A stretch of DNA of 64,000 nt from Paragordius varius (taxonomy: Eukaryota; Nematomorpha). Positions 26,401 to 38,700 of the stretch are shown piece by piece. A model generated the notes under the pieces. That model was not told where the DNA came from, searched no databases, and was given only the letters and a program-made list of their open reading frames with translations. The DNA is taken from the NCBI GenBank assembly GCA_964247055.1, contig OZ176054.1, positions 4,526,001-4,590,000 on the forward strand, in the 5' to 3' direction. The translations under genes and the position numbers were made by a program. How positions within the stretch are numbered: the first letter of the stretch is position 1; each line of letters starts with the position of its first letter.

Positions 26401-29400
26401 GTTCGTGTTAGGGATTAATTACGCTATAAGCAGATTTGGAAGAGATGACATGCCCTGGGCGCATGTATGTTTCCTTGAGCCTGTTGGTCTTGGAGAAGCA
26501 GATTTTTTTGACCTAAGGATGAAAATGAGTAAATGCTAATTGGAGAATTGTAAATGGGAAAAGCCACCTTTAGAAACTAACTGCTGGTAGAATGGTCAAT
26601 TCGTTGGGACCAGTTTATGGCGGTCTGTAATTTTAAAGACTTTGTTAGGAGCCAATCAGAATTAGACAATCTAAATGCATTTATAATTCTATTAACAAGT
26701 TTTACAGTATATTTGTCCCCTACCCAAATGTGTAAAAGCGTAGGCAAACATTAAAGGATGTCCCGGGCAGTCATTTTCTGGATACCTTGATATTTATTTT
26801 TTTATAGTTAATTTTTTATATATATTAAATAGTTTTCTAAATATTTTGATTGCCTATGTTAATTATTATTAAGTTCTAAAAATGCTAAAGAAGGGATATA
26901 TCCTATATATTACAAGGGGGATTTTATAATATATATTTATTTTATATGTGTATAAAGTAATTATTTGGATTAAAAATTTTTTTATTGTTAAAATAGGATT
27001 AATTTTAAGTTAAAAATGCTATGGTTTTTTTCAAAATTTAAAAATTAATAAATAAATCTGTTGAGGGATAATGTTTTTATAGTTTTTAATATTCCTTCTT
27101 TTAACTATGAACACCAATAAATTATATAATTTGTATGGAAAACGGGAATAAAATTTTATTACTAATAATTTAATTACCAATCAATTCTAATTTTAATATA
27201 TGCACATGGAAAAAGATTGAATCATTTAGACAGGCCTATTAATTGCTTTTATAGGATTGTACATTTTAATGATTGATATTAATAAATTTATCATCAGTAA
27301 ATAAGTTGGATTTCTAACATTTTTTACCACTTTCACGCATTCTCGTTATTATTAAGGCTCTAGATCAGGGGAGTTTAACAAAATGGCTTCGCGGGCCGCA
27401 TTTGTAACATACATGAGCATTAATAAATATTTTAACAGATCTCAGACATAAAACTGGTAAAAGCAAACACAATATAGAATTATCCTTTAGTTCTTTGTCA
27501 ATTGGATAGACTTATTCTGAAAATTTGTTTAAAGTTATTAATTTTACTAAGATTTTGTTAGCACATTTTTGAACATTATGAATTTTCATATTTTCTGCCG
27601 CATGTTGGTCACCCCTACTGTAGATCATTCCAATATAGAGGACATAGAGTTTGTACTCTTTATCTAGAATTTTAGATAAATTATTTTGTAAAATTTTGGG
27701 TTTTGGCTTTAAGTCAATATGTTTTTAAACGGTTTTCGATAATTCTATTGATAGGAACATTATTTCCGTATTCTCTACAAAAATTGCTTAAACAAAATTG
27801 TTTTATGATAGTGATTGCAGAGTAAATAAAAATTTTGTGTTAAATGAATTAACTGTGATAACGAAAAACTATGAGTGAAAATCATACTATAAAATGCCTT
27901 GTGACTGTTTAATGAAAGTAATTTTGGTTTTTTATAATTTTATGTTTATGGTGATATAGATGCCTTTTGAAAAAGTATCCAACAGATTTGCCTGCTACCA
28001 CCGTGATAATTGTATTTCACAACGAAGCCTGGACCACATTGCTTCGTACCATAATTAGTGTGGTTAATAGATCTCCCCCTAATCTTTTACAAGGATTCGT
28101 ACTCGTTGATGATGCCAGTGATAGAGGTATATTTTATTTATATATGTACTTGTGAACTGTAGTAATTAAAAGGGAGATTAGGGACTTGATTGATTTATGG
28201 TTTTTTCCCTCCGATTTTAAACGTTATATACTATCACTAGCGTAAATCTCGTGCTGCCACGCAGCCCGAGGAAATCCTTCGGACTTCTGGGGGGCTATTT
28301 AAAAAATGGAACAATAAAATGATCCACATATGTGGATTATTTTTAAACATTATTTAATTGCTATGATCATATGGGAATTTTAAAACGGTGCATTCATACT
28401 AATATGTTGTTTACTTGGGCGAAAAATAGATTCAAAAAATTATTTTTGTGGACTTTGTTTTTTGGAAAAAATGGCATTTTACGGGGGGAGCGGGTAAAAA
28501 GAGGGCCTAAATTAAAAAAGCGAGCCGACTATGTTCGGTGCAATCAAAAATAAGTAAATAAAAATCATAATTGAAATTAAATGGTCCAATACGTGCTCCG
28601 GAAAATTTTCTGAAAGACACGATTTTTGTGGACTTCTGTTTTCAAAATAAACCCGTTTTTTACACGGGGTGGGCCCGAACTGGGGGCCTAATTCAAAAAA
28701 AGGAGAAGCTATTGTCGGGACATTCGTTAATGATTATATTTTTTCGATATTTGGATTTGAATGGGTTTACCGGTTTTCCGGAAACAGATCACAAAGCCAG
28801 CATTTTCCATTTTTATTAATATATAGATTGCTAAAGATATTTTATATATATAACAAACTCAAATTTTTGAAAAGTTTTATTAATATCGTAAATTTCAAAT
28901 ATTTTTTTGATATTAATGTTTTGTTTTGTACTTTATTAGATTTATTATGAAGAATGCGGTTTTTATTTAAAAAATAAAAAAATTATTTAATCAAAAATTT
29001 TGATGTAGTAGAACTAAAAACTACGTATATCCTTCTAGTTAGAATCAATATTTCACACCTTTTTAATTAAATTAACCTTGTTTTATTTTGAATTTATGTC
29101 GAATTGAGGAAGTATAGCATATTTATTGTTTTCTCACACAATTATTAAAAAAGTAGGGAAAAATGTTTAATCTATTGATATTTTAAAAAAATTCTGATTA
29201 CTGTTTTTAAAATTAAAATTCTGGCGTATATATGTCATGATCACAGTTGTTTCAGATGGCTGTATTCCAAAATTCCAGTTTAATTTTACAAATATGCAAT
29301 TAATTTTAATTTATCAAAATATTGGCCTAGATATTTTGTCCGAGTACAACTCATTTTCAGTTTTAAATTGGTAACATTTTAATTACGCATTTTAAAAGCT

Positions 29401-32400
29401 TTTTTACTCTAGTCATGACAAAAGTTGGGTTGTAACAAAAAGTTATATGTGACATAAAATTTTATGAAAAATACCTGAGTAGACATGACTCGAAAAATAG
29501 CATTGAATAAATATAAAAAACCAATTATATAACGCGACAAACAATTATTATTAAGATAAAATTAATATTAAGATAAAATTAAATACAATTTAATTATCTT
29601 AGCTGTTTTATTTGTAAAAATTTTTATTGAATAAAATATTTGGATATGTTACCGAGTAATATATATTTTTTCCTGTTAAAATAGATATTATTTTTTTATT
29701 AAAGGGCAAGATATTGTATTGTGAACTCAAAACCACGGAGCACTTTAAGAGATTTCATTATAAAACATATATTTTAGAAATAGTTAAAAGACCCCTCGAT
29801 GACTACCTAGATACCTTAAGAGCTAAAGGCATATACATACATGTTGAACGTTTACCCACCAGATCTGGCCTAATTAAGGCTCGTCTTATAGGGGCTGATA
29901 TAGCGAAAGGGCCTGTTCTCACTTTCCTTGATGCACATTGTGAAGTTACTGAGGGATGGTTAGAACCGCTTCTTTACGAAATTTATTTGAACAAGTATAT
30001 TTATTAATTTTTTAGTAAAGACTTTATGCTTATTTATTAAATTTTGAAAATATAAATTTTGTCTGGAATTTTTCACTCCTTATAAAGTATAAAAAATGAT
30101 GAATTATTAATATATATCTGATATTTTGCGTGGCAAAATTGATTTATAAACCAAAAATTTTATATCAAAGAAGTCTCTTATTATTTAAATGGATTGAAAG
30201 GAACATAGACGCAATGTTGTAATTTTGTATTTAATATTAGCAAAAAATGCAAATTAATTACTAACTTGCTTGCATACTAATCACATTAATCATATAACGA
30301 TAAAAATTTGTAGCCAAATTGTGTGCCTACTATTATTTTAGAATATTATATTATATATTTCTTAAATTCATAATATTATTCTAAACATTTCAAGTTTTTT
30401 AGCATAATACAGAAAAATAAATTTTAGGATTAATTTATAAGTTTGATTGTTTCCATCACATAAGCCAAAATTCACCCAAATATAAAAATCATTAATATTG
30501 CACCCACATACATTATAATTTTTTTCCCAATTAACTTAAAAGACAATCAAGTATTAATTTGTGGTATCTTATTAAGATTTTAATCAATTATTCATCTTTA
30601 AGAACAAGCGTGGTTGCTCCAATCATTGATGTGATTAGCGATGAAACGTTTGAATATGTAGCCGCGTCTGACATGACTTGGGGTGGTTTTAATTGGCACC
30701 TGAACTTCCGATGGTACAATGCACCTCAGCGTGAACTCGATCGACGCAATGGGGATAGAACTTTGCCACTCAGGTACGTACGTATTGTCAAGTTGTCTTA
30801 AAATATGGATATATATATATATATATATATATATAATCATTTTTCATTTTAATATCCATACTGACGCGATTTTTAGTTTAAAATGATATACGATTCATAA
30901 GCATACTTTAAAGTTTTATTTGATTTATGGGGTGGTTTCTTGTGCACAATAAGTCGATTTTTTATTGTTTTCTTGGAAAAATTATTTAAATTATTTACCG
31001 AAGGAAAAAGCTTTGGTTAAACTGACTATAGACTTTAGAATAGGGGTGATTAGCACACGAACTTCTGAGATATTTTTTGCGGCCCGCGAAATAGAAAATT
31101 ACCAAATAAATAAAAAGTCATAATTCGTAAAAATATTGCTTTTTACAAAATAAATCTTATTAAAATTGATATTTCTCAAACAATTTAAATAAGTCTCAAA
31201 TTTAGATAATTAACAAGTAAAAATTGGTTAAATAAGTATTTGGTCATACATTTTAATTTTGTTTATATTATCTATATTTAGCCAGGAACGGGTATGCATT
31301 TTATATATTAAATCGATAGTATTTAATATTTTGCTTTTCTTTGGTTTAATAAATTATTATAATTCTATTCTGGTTAATATATACTATATTTGTCTCAGGT
31401 TGACTTTCCATAAAATCATTGCCGAAAAATCGATAATTATATTTTTGATTTAAATTTAATACCTTATTATATTTTAGATCACCTACGATGGCTGGTGGAC
31501 TCTTTTCCATCGACAAAAATTATTTCAATTACATTGGACGGTATGATGAAGGAATGGAAGTTTGGGGTGGTGAAAACCTTGAAATGTCTTTTAGAGTAAT
31601 AATTATTTTAAATGGCGCATAATACCTCCATTAAATATCGCGAAAAGCCGAATTAATTAGTTGTCATCTATATATGTAGATGAAAGATCATTATATCAAT
31701 TATAATTGAGAAATATTAATTTTTTTACTTAATGTTTGTCATAAGGTTTTTAATTGATCACATAAAAATGCGAATGCTATTAAATTTAAAAATCAAATAT
31801 AGGTTACCATTAGTTAAATTGAATCAATCAAAATTGTTTTATACTTTGTGATAATATTTGTAGATAATCATAAGTTCTGGTTTATAACCAAAAAATTTAT
31901 TTATAACAAATTGTTAACCTTAAATCGTTAATAATTTTATAAATATCATTTATAAATTTGGCATCGCTTTAAAAAATAGTAAAAATTTTAAAATAAGACA
32001 TAACTAGAACGCCTTCATTTTTTTTATATTGTTTTTAAAAGGTGTGGATGTGTGGTGGTACCTTACTTTTGGTGACATGTTCAAGAGTTGGACATGTTTT
32101 CAGGAAAACGAGTCCTTACACTTTCCCTGGCGGCGTTAATCAAGTCATCAATAAAAATCAAAAACGAACGGCCGAAGTTTGGTTGGATGAATGGCTTAGC
32201 TTTTATTACAAAGTTAATCCGAGTAAGGATTATATAGTTTTTCATCTCTTTTTAAATGAAAAGTTAAAATTTGAGGACTAATGTTTATATATTTCTTGCA
32301 AGGCAATTTTATCTATTGTTAAATTGCTATTTATACAGTGCTTTATGGATTCATTAATTCTATTTAATATAGTTTCGGCAAATAAAATTTAATTATAAAA

Positions 32401-33553
32401 TAATCTCATCCATTATAGATTGTCTCATGTATCAACATTGTATTTCATTATCATTTGCAGGCAAAAATAAATTTTACATCAATACTTAGATGGATTAAAA
32501 GTCGATGCCGGCGATTTGACTGCACGAAAAAAATTTCGCCAAGATCTTAAATGCAAATCATTTAAATGGTATTTAGACAACGTTTATCCAGAATCTCAAA
32601 TGCCCAGACAATTTATATATTTGGGAGAGGTTATAAACAAAACTTTATTTTTTCATATTACATTAGTCATTTAAATGTGGATAATGAATGATTAATTGAA
32701 AATAGTTTCGAACATGATTTAATAAAGTTTAAAATTTACGGCAATGATTATTATTGGTGTGGTTAGATCTATTTAGTATTTTTTTTTAAAAAATCATATA
32801 TTTAGATTTTACACAACTTTTTGATAAAGAAATGATCTTGTGGATCGTTTTTTTCTGTAAAAACATAGTTTTGCGTCTTTTATATTTAATTTTAGAATCA
32901 AAAAAATAAATATATGTCCCTTTTATGCGCCTTTAGATACGACACGAAACATCTCATATGTGCATAGACACTATGGGTCGCAAACCTATTGAACCATTAG
33001 GTTTATTTGGCTGTCATCAGCAAGGAGGCAATCAGGTTTTAATTGGGACTTATATAAAAAAATTATTTGATCACACATATTGATTTCTCATATATGTTAT
33101 TAGGTAGTTTATTTTTAAAAATTTGGCAGTATTAAAACGATACAGCCCTTTTTATGGCAAAATGTCTGGCCTTTATAAATGAATTGGTAACCATCATTAA
33201 ACTTTAATTATATCCTTAGGGATGCTAAATTTATAAAAACCATTATAAATGATTATATTTGTAGGCTGAAATATAAAAAAGTTATTTTAAACTCATAACT
33301 CTATAGCGTAGAGATCAGCTTATTTTTAAATTTTAGTCTTAGAACAATGGTTACTATATATTATTATGACAAAAATCGATATGCATTAATTTTTGAATAC
33401 ACTCAGATATTTATGTACAATGCCGACAAAACAATTACAAACGATGATTCGTGCATGCAACCTGATGCCCAAGATACATATGCTACTTTAGCTTCGTGTG
33501 ATAACAAAGATTCTCATCAACTCTGGAATTATTACAAAGATGTAAACTTATAA
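23478..33553 (+). CDS. Polypeptide N-acetylgalactosaminyltransferase, GALNT1/13 type
   Basis: Ten exons: 23478-23748, 23772-23925, 27960-28126, 29778-29994, 30603-30773, 31478-31595, 32042-32222, 32490-32629, 32937-33035, 33407-33553, giving about 554 residues. The anchor [13 protein letters not shown] matches human GALNT1 ATSLIWVLLDMFL. Then come a stem, the GT27 domain with [10 protein letters not shown], the DxH metal site (LDAHCE), WGGENLE and YTFPGG, and a ricin-type lectin domain. The enzyme starts mucin-type O-glycosylation in the Golgi. The start at 23478 fits human best; an in-frame ATG at 23442 is an alternative. Intron 1 is 23 nt; the others are 4034, 1651, 608, 704, 446, 267, 307 and 371 nt. 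The frame stops after LWNYYKD, so the last lectin repeat (about 50 residues) is missing unless a donor at 33541 leads to an exon I did not find. Confidence 0.93.
25345..25875 (-). pseudogene. LINE reverse-transcriptase fragment, minus strand
   Basis: Lies in the 4-kb second intron of the GALNT gene, on the opposite strand. It reads [13 protein letters not shown], then [20 protein letters not shown] (the YADD active-site box at about 25733-25746), then after a frame change [20 protein letters not shown], the thumb-side motif of non-LTR reverse transcriptases. Upstream endonuclease sequence is missing. The composition is richer in G+C than the intron around it. Confidence 0.75.
25885..26540 (+). 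pseudogene. LINE reverse-transcriptase fragment, plus strand, head to head with the previous one
   Basis: Reads [17 protein letters not shown], then after a frame change a decayed active-site box (VYANDHCIV) and EDNLRQAF, then [20 protein letters not shown] and [11 protein letters not shown]. Motif for motif it is the same reverse-transcriptase part as the minus-strand fragment at 25345-25875, but more diverged. The two start within about 20 bases of each other and point away from one another. The downstream part to 26540 stays open but its domain is unclear. Confidence 0.7.
27366..27617. mobile_element. 252-bp hAT-type MITE
   Basis: Left end CAGGGGAGTTTAACA, right end (reverse complement) TAGGGGTGACCAACA. 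The flanks CTCTAGAT (27358-27365) and CTGTAGAT (27618-27625) match at 7 of 8 bases. It sits in the second intron of the GALNT gene. No coding content. Confidence 0.65.
28237..28827 (-). mobile_element. Non-autonomous Helitron, 591 bp
   Basis: On the minus strand it begins TCTATATATTAATAAAAATG and ends TTTACGCTAG, inserted between A and T. A hairpin GCTGCGTGGCAGC lies about 12 nt before the CTAG end. TC start, CTAG end, 3' hairpin and AT insertion are the Helitron hallmarks, and there is no target duplication. It lies in the third intron of the GALNT gene and is closely similar to the copy at 53417-53988. Confidence 0.85.
31042..31120. repeat. Lone hAT-like end
   Basis: TAGGGGTGATTAGCACACG resembles the terminal repeat of the MITE at 27366-27617, followed by the GCGGCCCGCGAAAT type of subterminal sequence. 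I found no matching second end, so this is probably a remnant inside the GALNT intron before the exon at 31478. Confidence 0.35.
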
Positions 33554-33920
33554 AATTTGCAATACTGTTTTGATAATTGGATTTTTTATTTAAATTTTGA
33601 GTACCAAAAAATTAAATATCGGCAAATTTTTTTGGCATAAAATCAAAAAAAACATTATTTGAAAAAAAATCTCCGAGCATTTTGGCTAATTAATTTTAGA
33701 ATATACCCTATTGATATGTTTAAGCTGCATCACAATCACATATAAATTTGATTTTAAATATTTTTTTAACATTTTTGTTATTTACCGATCTTATTTTTAG
33801 ATTTACAGGATCGTGAAATATTAAATTAAATGAACATTATTATTGAACTCCAATTGAAATTAATTCTCAATCATTAAATATTCATAATTATAATATTGGG
33901 TATCATATTGAACTATAGGT

Positions 33921-34088
33921 CAGTGGTACTCACCAAAATCAGAGCCAAAAAAATCTCCTGTCTTAAGGGCATAATACAGATGTTTAATACATTTCCAAAT
34001 ATTTATACTTAAAATTACAACTTAATGGCCATGAAAAAGCATTATTAAGGCCTCATGCGGCTTGTGGGTTGCGGTTTGAGTATCGCTG
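33921..34088. mobile_element. 168-bp hAT MITE, internal-deletion relative of the hAT at 45984
   Basis: Ends CAGTGGTACTCACC and TTTGAGTATCGCTG, flanked by CTATAGGT (33913-33920) and CTATAAGT (34089-34096), 7 of 8 bases equal. Both ends are nearly the same as those of the 2.3-kb hAT transposon at 45984-48293, so this looks like a deletion derivative moved by its transposase. Confidence 0.8.
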
Positions 34089-34960
34089 CTATAAGTGATA
34101 ATCTGTGTAGGTCTGAACCCCAGATTGTGCACACCCATATTATTGTCAGTCATGGGCCGCTTTATACGGTCCTTAAATATAATATCAAGCCCATACCTCT
34201 ATATAAAAAAAGAAAAAAAAATGACCTTAAACATTATATTATTTTTATAAATTAGACAAAATTATTGCAAAACCTTGGAAACAAGCTATGCCTTTCCATG
34301 CCATCCATCAAAAATTATGATAAAATTCCTCTTGTTCATTGCTCACCCAAATCCGTGCTACAAAAATGGGACTTTTCCAATCTCTCTTTATAACTTACTT
34401 ACCTACTTATTTGGTCGCTAACTACAAACGATATATGGGCTTTTATATTTAGGTTGTACTGATTGTATATATATATATATAAATATAAGCATTAGTTTAC
34501 TTTACTATGTGTATATCCCAGTGTGTAACTGCAAATTTTTACATAGAAAATAAATCGTTATTATGGGTTTATGGATACATTTATAATCACAACAACATTA
34601 CAGCAAGTCTATTTAGAAAAAGTTTCCCTTTACTGACAAACTAATGATTTTAATATATTTTTTAAATATACGCGCTTTATCCATTGGCTCATTATCCAAT
34701 TTTTAGATATTTAGACAAAATCATAATATTCAACCGCATGTTCCTTCTCAACTAGAATATTATTTATATATCTGAAATGTCATAGTATCATGAGCAAATT
34801 AGTTAAATATCATTATGAGGTGAAGCATTAGAAAAAAGTCGGGGTGGGGGCTCTTTCGCAGTTTATAATCATTTACAAGAATTAAACATTAATATATAAC
34901 ATTTTAAATACGGACATATTAGGTTAGTAAGGGTTTATTTTCATAATTTGATTTTTTATA

Positions 34961-35200
34961 TTGACCCTAGATGGGGATATAAGTAAAATTTTAGGGTGCT
35001 ACTTTTTATTTTTAGTAAAATTCATGAACGCTAAACAAGTTTTTTTATTAGATCCACCAGCTGTTTACTTAAATTTTTGGCAACCCCTTGGATATCATCA
35101 AGGCTCTATGCCATCTTCCTATTTTAGAAAGTTTTTTATAAAACTCGGATTATTCTTTAAAACAATATATGCTGATAACATAACATCAACTAACAAATAA
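34961..35200 (+). other. Open stretch, possible coding or relic, not recognised
   Basis: Open for 79 codons with a balanced amino-acid mix around LLDPPAVYLNFWQPLG. No family is recognised. It may be the remains of a gene or transposon, or chance. Confidence 0.2.
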
Positions 35201-35351
35201 TTATATATATATATATATATAATAATAAGTATAAGTTATAAAACTCAAAGACTTACATCAAGACAAACAAAAGCCTTAATTCCGATATCTATGTTGAAAA
35301 AACGAAGATTGTTTTATAGTCTTGATATTTGATAAATCTTTCTAGTGGGTG

Positions 35352-35730
35352 ACAAACAAAGACGAAACCAATATTATTGGCGCGAAGACTTTTACTCTAA
35401 GCACAGAGTTAACCTACGATAATTGTTTCGGATTATATGTTGGAAAAAAAGTCACTTAATAATAAATTCTCTTAAAAAATTATTTTCAATTGCACGGACA
35501 TAAATTAAAACATTTTTCGTCAGCTAAATTGAATTTTCTATATTACTCTGATACCAGTATTTTAACTCAGAAATTTAAAAAATAAGTAGAATTTTATTAT
35601 AAACATTTGATTATGTAAAGTGTTGCTATTATTTGTTGTTATTGGCCATCCACATAGCACTATTTTGCTTCATCATTGCCCTTGAGGGAGCGAATCCCAT
35701 CAATTTTTGTATATTCTAATTGAATAAAAA
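35352..35730 (+). other. Two possible exons of an unrecognised membrane protein
   Basis: After an acceptor TTTCTAG a stretch from about 35352 to 35430 reads WVTNKDETNIIG ... YDNCFGLY and then meets a GT donor. After TATGTA AAG near 35620 a second stretch reads CCYYLLLLAIHIALFCFII, a clear membrane segment. The W ... NC-GLY pattern followed by a membrane span vaguely recalls claudin/PMP22-like proteins, but the match is weak and neither ends nor start can be fixed. Confidence 0.2.
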
Positions 35731-36547
35731 TGCATATACAAGATATTCACACAATAAATAAATCGATAATTCCTGGTTAGGTATGAGTTTTTATAATATT
35801 ATAGCTTAGTTTTTAACAAGAAATATTAAATAGTTCCCGATTGGGGTGATTGACCGTGCGCGATAGCCTTGTATAATTATAAAAATTAAAAGGTCCACTA
35901 TAAATAATCTGTATCTTTACAGCTAATTAATTTACTTGTTTTAAAGTGGTTTGCTATTTGCAATTAATAAAAATATTACATTAAATACGTAAATTTTATT
36001 ACATATTTATAACTCAGAAGAAGGACCTGAAAAATATTAAATCTAAAACATCATATGTATATTTTAACGTTATTTATGTATAATTCGTGCGGCGATTGTT
36101 TCTCATAAATTTTTTGAATTGATGCTAAAGCTTAAAACTTATAAAAAAAATTCTTATGAGTTATTTTTATTAAAATACAATTCTTATTTGTAACTTCGAG
36201 TTAAATTAAATTAGACAGTACCCAAATCTAATTGACCAAACAGCTATTTAATTAACATATATTAAGAAATTACAACCCCAATACAATCTGAACCATTTTC
36301 AAATCAATTGGTTTTATTTTGAACCATAATATATTTTTATTTGTCAGTTTAGCAATTTAAATAAAAAAAGGCGGTAAAACTTGGAATTTATTTATATTTC
36401 TTAAAATTTTTCAAAATGCGCTCAAAAGAGCAGAATGCATTTAAATTCGCCCCAGTATATATTTTAAATGATATTTTAATAATAACCCAAAAGTAATTAA
36501 GTGTATAATTATATTGTACTCAAAAAATAATTTTGAGTGTATATATA

Positions 36548-37200
36548 TTAATAAAAATCAATTATCTAATGGCGAAATATTCCCAAATATTATTTTATAA
36601 AAATTTGGTTATATTACTTGTCGAATGGACATAGTGCATAAGATATATAGGAAAATAAAGGAACATTCGTAGTAATTGTCACCAGCCAAATTTCTATGAG
36701 ATAAACCTTTCAATAAATTAATTGGAATAAATGGAAGTATTGCAACAACCTTCCCATCAAATCTAAGTTTTAAATAATAAAATGATTTACATGGAGTTAA
36801 ATACGCTTAACAAAGCTGTAAAAACAATTCCAATTGCAAACATAGATTTCATTTTAACCTGAGCGATATAAAAATTATTTAATACCATAGTCAAATCACG
36901 ATTATTGATTTTAAGTTTTCCTTCTTGTTTTTCTAAACAATTAAATGCATAAAACCTATTTTCTTTCGAACACCTTTGTCCAAAACTTCTGGCATAACAT
37001 CCTTTTGTTTTTCGACTGTATAAAAATAATTATTTACGTTTGCGACTTTGCCTTTCCACCTCGGATTTTAGCCTTTTGAACTTTTCAGTTTTATATACAA
37101 AAAAGTAAGTTAACCCTAAATAATTAAATAATTAAATACATTCGCCCAAAAAAGCTGTAATCGTCGATATAAAAATAATAAGTAATGTTAATTTTATCAT
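36548..37200 (-). CDS. TMCO1: TMCO1, ER calcium-load channel / translocon-associated membrane protein
   Basis: The reading frame is broken into pieces too short to show as one open frame. Exons on the minus strand: 37200-37140, 37115-37038, 37015-36956, 36932-36886, 36858-36791, 36762-36618, and a doubtful last exon 36565-36548. The introns between the first six are 24, 22, 23, 27 and 28 nt. The protein has a first membrane span (LLIIFISTITAFL), a charged coiled coil (EKFKRLKSEVERQSRK, EGKLKINNRDLTM), the conserved KMKSMFAIGIVFTALLSVF span, FDGKVVAILPF, GLSHRNLAGD and SFIFLYILCTMSIRQ. These align with human TMCO1 almost without gaps. TMCO1 acts in the ER membrane, both in the GEL complex for multipass protein insertion and as a proposed calcium-release channel. 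After SIRQ the human protein has about 37 more residues; here only about five can be read. Confidence 0.93.
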
Positions 37201-37489
37201 ATGTCGATTATTGAATGCTCGGAAATTTAAAATATTAAATCCGCAATAGACAAAATGATCATTTTAAATAATTAAATTTCTCAGTCATATAAATTTTTTG
37301 AATTATCACGGATTTTATGTTAAATATTCAGTATAAATTTTAAAACGGAATTCCTTAAATAAAATTCATTTTAAATCAGAGATGCAAAGTGAAAAAATAG
37401 AAGTCTCCTTTGGGAGTAATTATTGAGAACATTTCTATATTATAATTCGCTTAAATATTGCATTAATAGATTGATTTCACGTATTTTTA

Positions 37490-37662
37490 CAGTATGCATT
37501 ATAATGGTTGCTCATTTCACACTATAGTTGGGCAATTTGCAACACAGTAGTGAATGGAAAAAAACAGCAAAATGTTAAATAAACATTTTTCTTTTTCCAT
37601 ACACTACTGAGTACCGAATTGCCCAGCAGTGTGAAATACAAACCATTAAAATGCAGTGACAG
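37490..37662. mobile_element. 173-bp palindromic MITE, Tc1/mariner-like, copy 1
   Basis: Flanked by TA on both sides (37488-37489, 37663-37664). The arms are inverted repeats of about 65 bp sharing ATTTCACACT, TGGGCAATT and the AGTAGTG-ATGGAAAA word. TA duplication suggests a Tc1/mariner origin. A second copy lies at 54604-54784. Confidence 0.7.
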
Positions 37663-37789
37663 TAAGTAAAAACTTCTTTGTATGTTGTGGGCTAAAAAAC
37701 AAAAATTTACATACAATCTATTCGGTGGTTTTCATCAGTATTAAGTTTTTACCGGTTGTTTTTTTGTAAAAAACACATGTAATTTGGAA

Positions 37790-38700
37790 AATCAATTAAC
37801 ACATTATGTTTATCTCTCATGTAATCTATGAATGCCGTGCCAGAAAAACTATGCCGAAAACCATTTGTCACATTTTCCAACATCTTTCAAATATTGAACT
37901 TCGCTGTCTTCTATCTATGGGCAGTTGTATTAGACACCGGGCGCCAGGTCAGAGAGTTCATTGGATGCGAATAAATTTCCCATCAAAGCGATTTCAGATG
38001 TCTTTCACTAGCTTCAATATGTGAGTAGAGTATTGTCATGTAGTAAAATAATTTTGCAATGTTTATGGCCGATTCCGTCGATTTTCGATTAATGCATGGA
38101 TTATATAAATTCTTTGTTGATGATAGCGTTGTGTGTTTACGGTTTCACCGGGTTTCAAAAATCGATAATATACAATATTTGCTGTCCCACCAGGCGAAAA
38201 TTTTTTGCCGAACCGGTATGGCTTTAGTATTGATTTTTAATGCATGGCTTATATTAATGTTGGCATAGCTTGGTGTATTAACGCACTAGGTTTTATAAAT
38301 AGTCGATATTATACAATATCGCTCTGTCCCACTAGACACAGAGCATGGTCTTCTTGCCAAAGCGATTTGGCATTGTTATTGATGGATCGGGCTGGCAAGG
38401 TAACGACTACGTTCCGCTTTCAATCAAAATAAACCATTTTTTACCACCCGTCTAAATCTATGCAAAAATATTTTCTGACGTTAAAGCAGGATAGCATAAA
38501 CCACCTTGCAATTTTCAAGTTGATGTTCGTTCAATTGTGTGGGACCCATTTACCGGGTTTGTTGGTCTTTCCCATTGCTCCTATACATATATTGATTTTT
38601 TTATGATACATTTAATGCTCTTAGCAATTGATTTTAGCTTGAGTTGGAGTCATAATCCAATAATTTTTACATTTGAATAGATTTTAGTCCTATTCAAAAT
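37790..38700 (+). repeat. Unidentified dispersed repeat, copy A
   Basis: Alignable over most of its length, in the same direction, with 44815-45565. Shared words include GTGCCAGAAAAACT, GAGTGGATGCG-like, GTGTGGGACC and GTCCAATAA-like blocks. Both copies are richer in G+C than the surroundings and each keeps short open pieces in the plus strand, such as PTRHRAWSSC here and [10 protein letters not shown] in copy B, so the parent element probably had a coding region. I could not assign a family. Confidence 0.65.

Noticed and set aside
28371-28950. Three overlapping open frames of 60-93 codons
   Set aside because: They fall mainly within the Helitron at 28237-28827 and are not kept open in its sister copy at 53417-53988.
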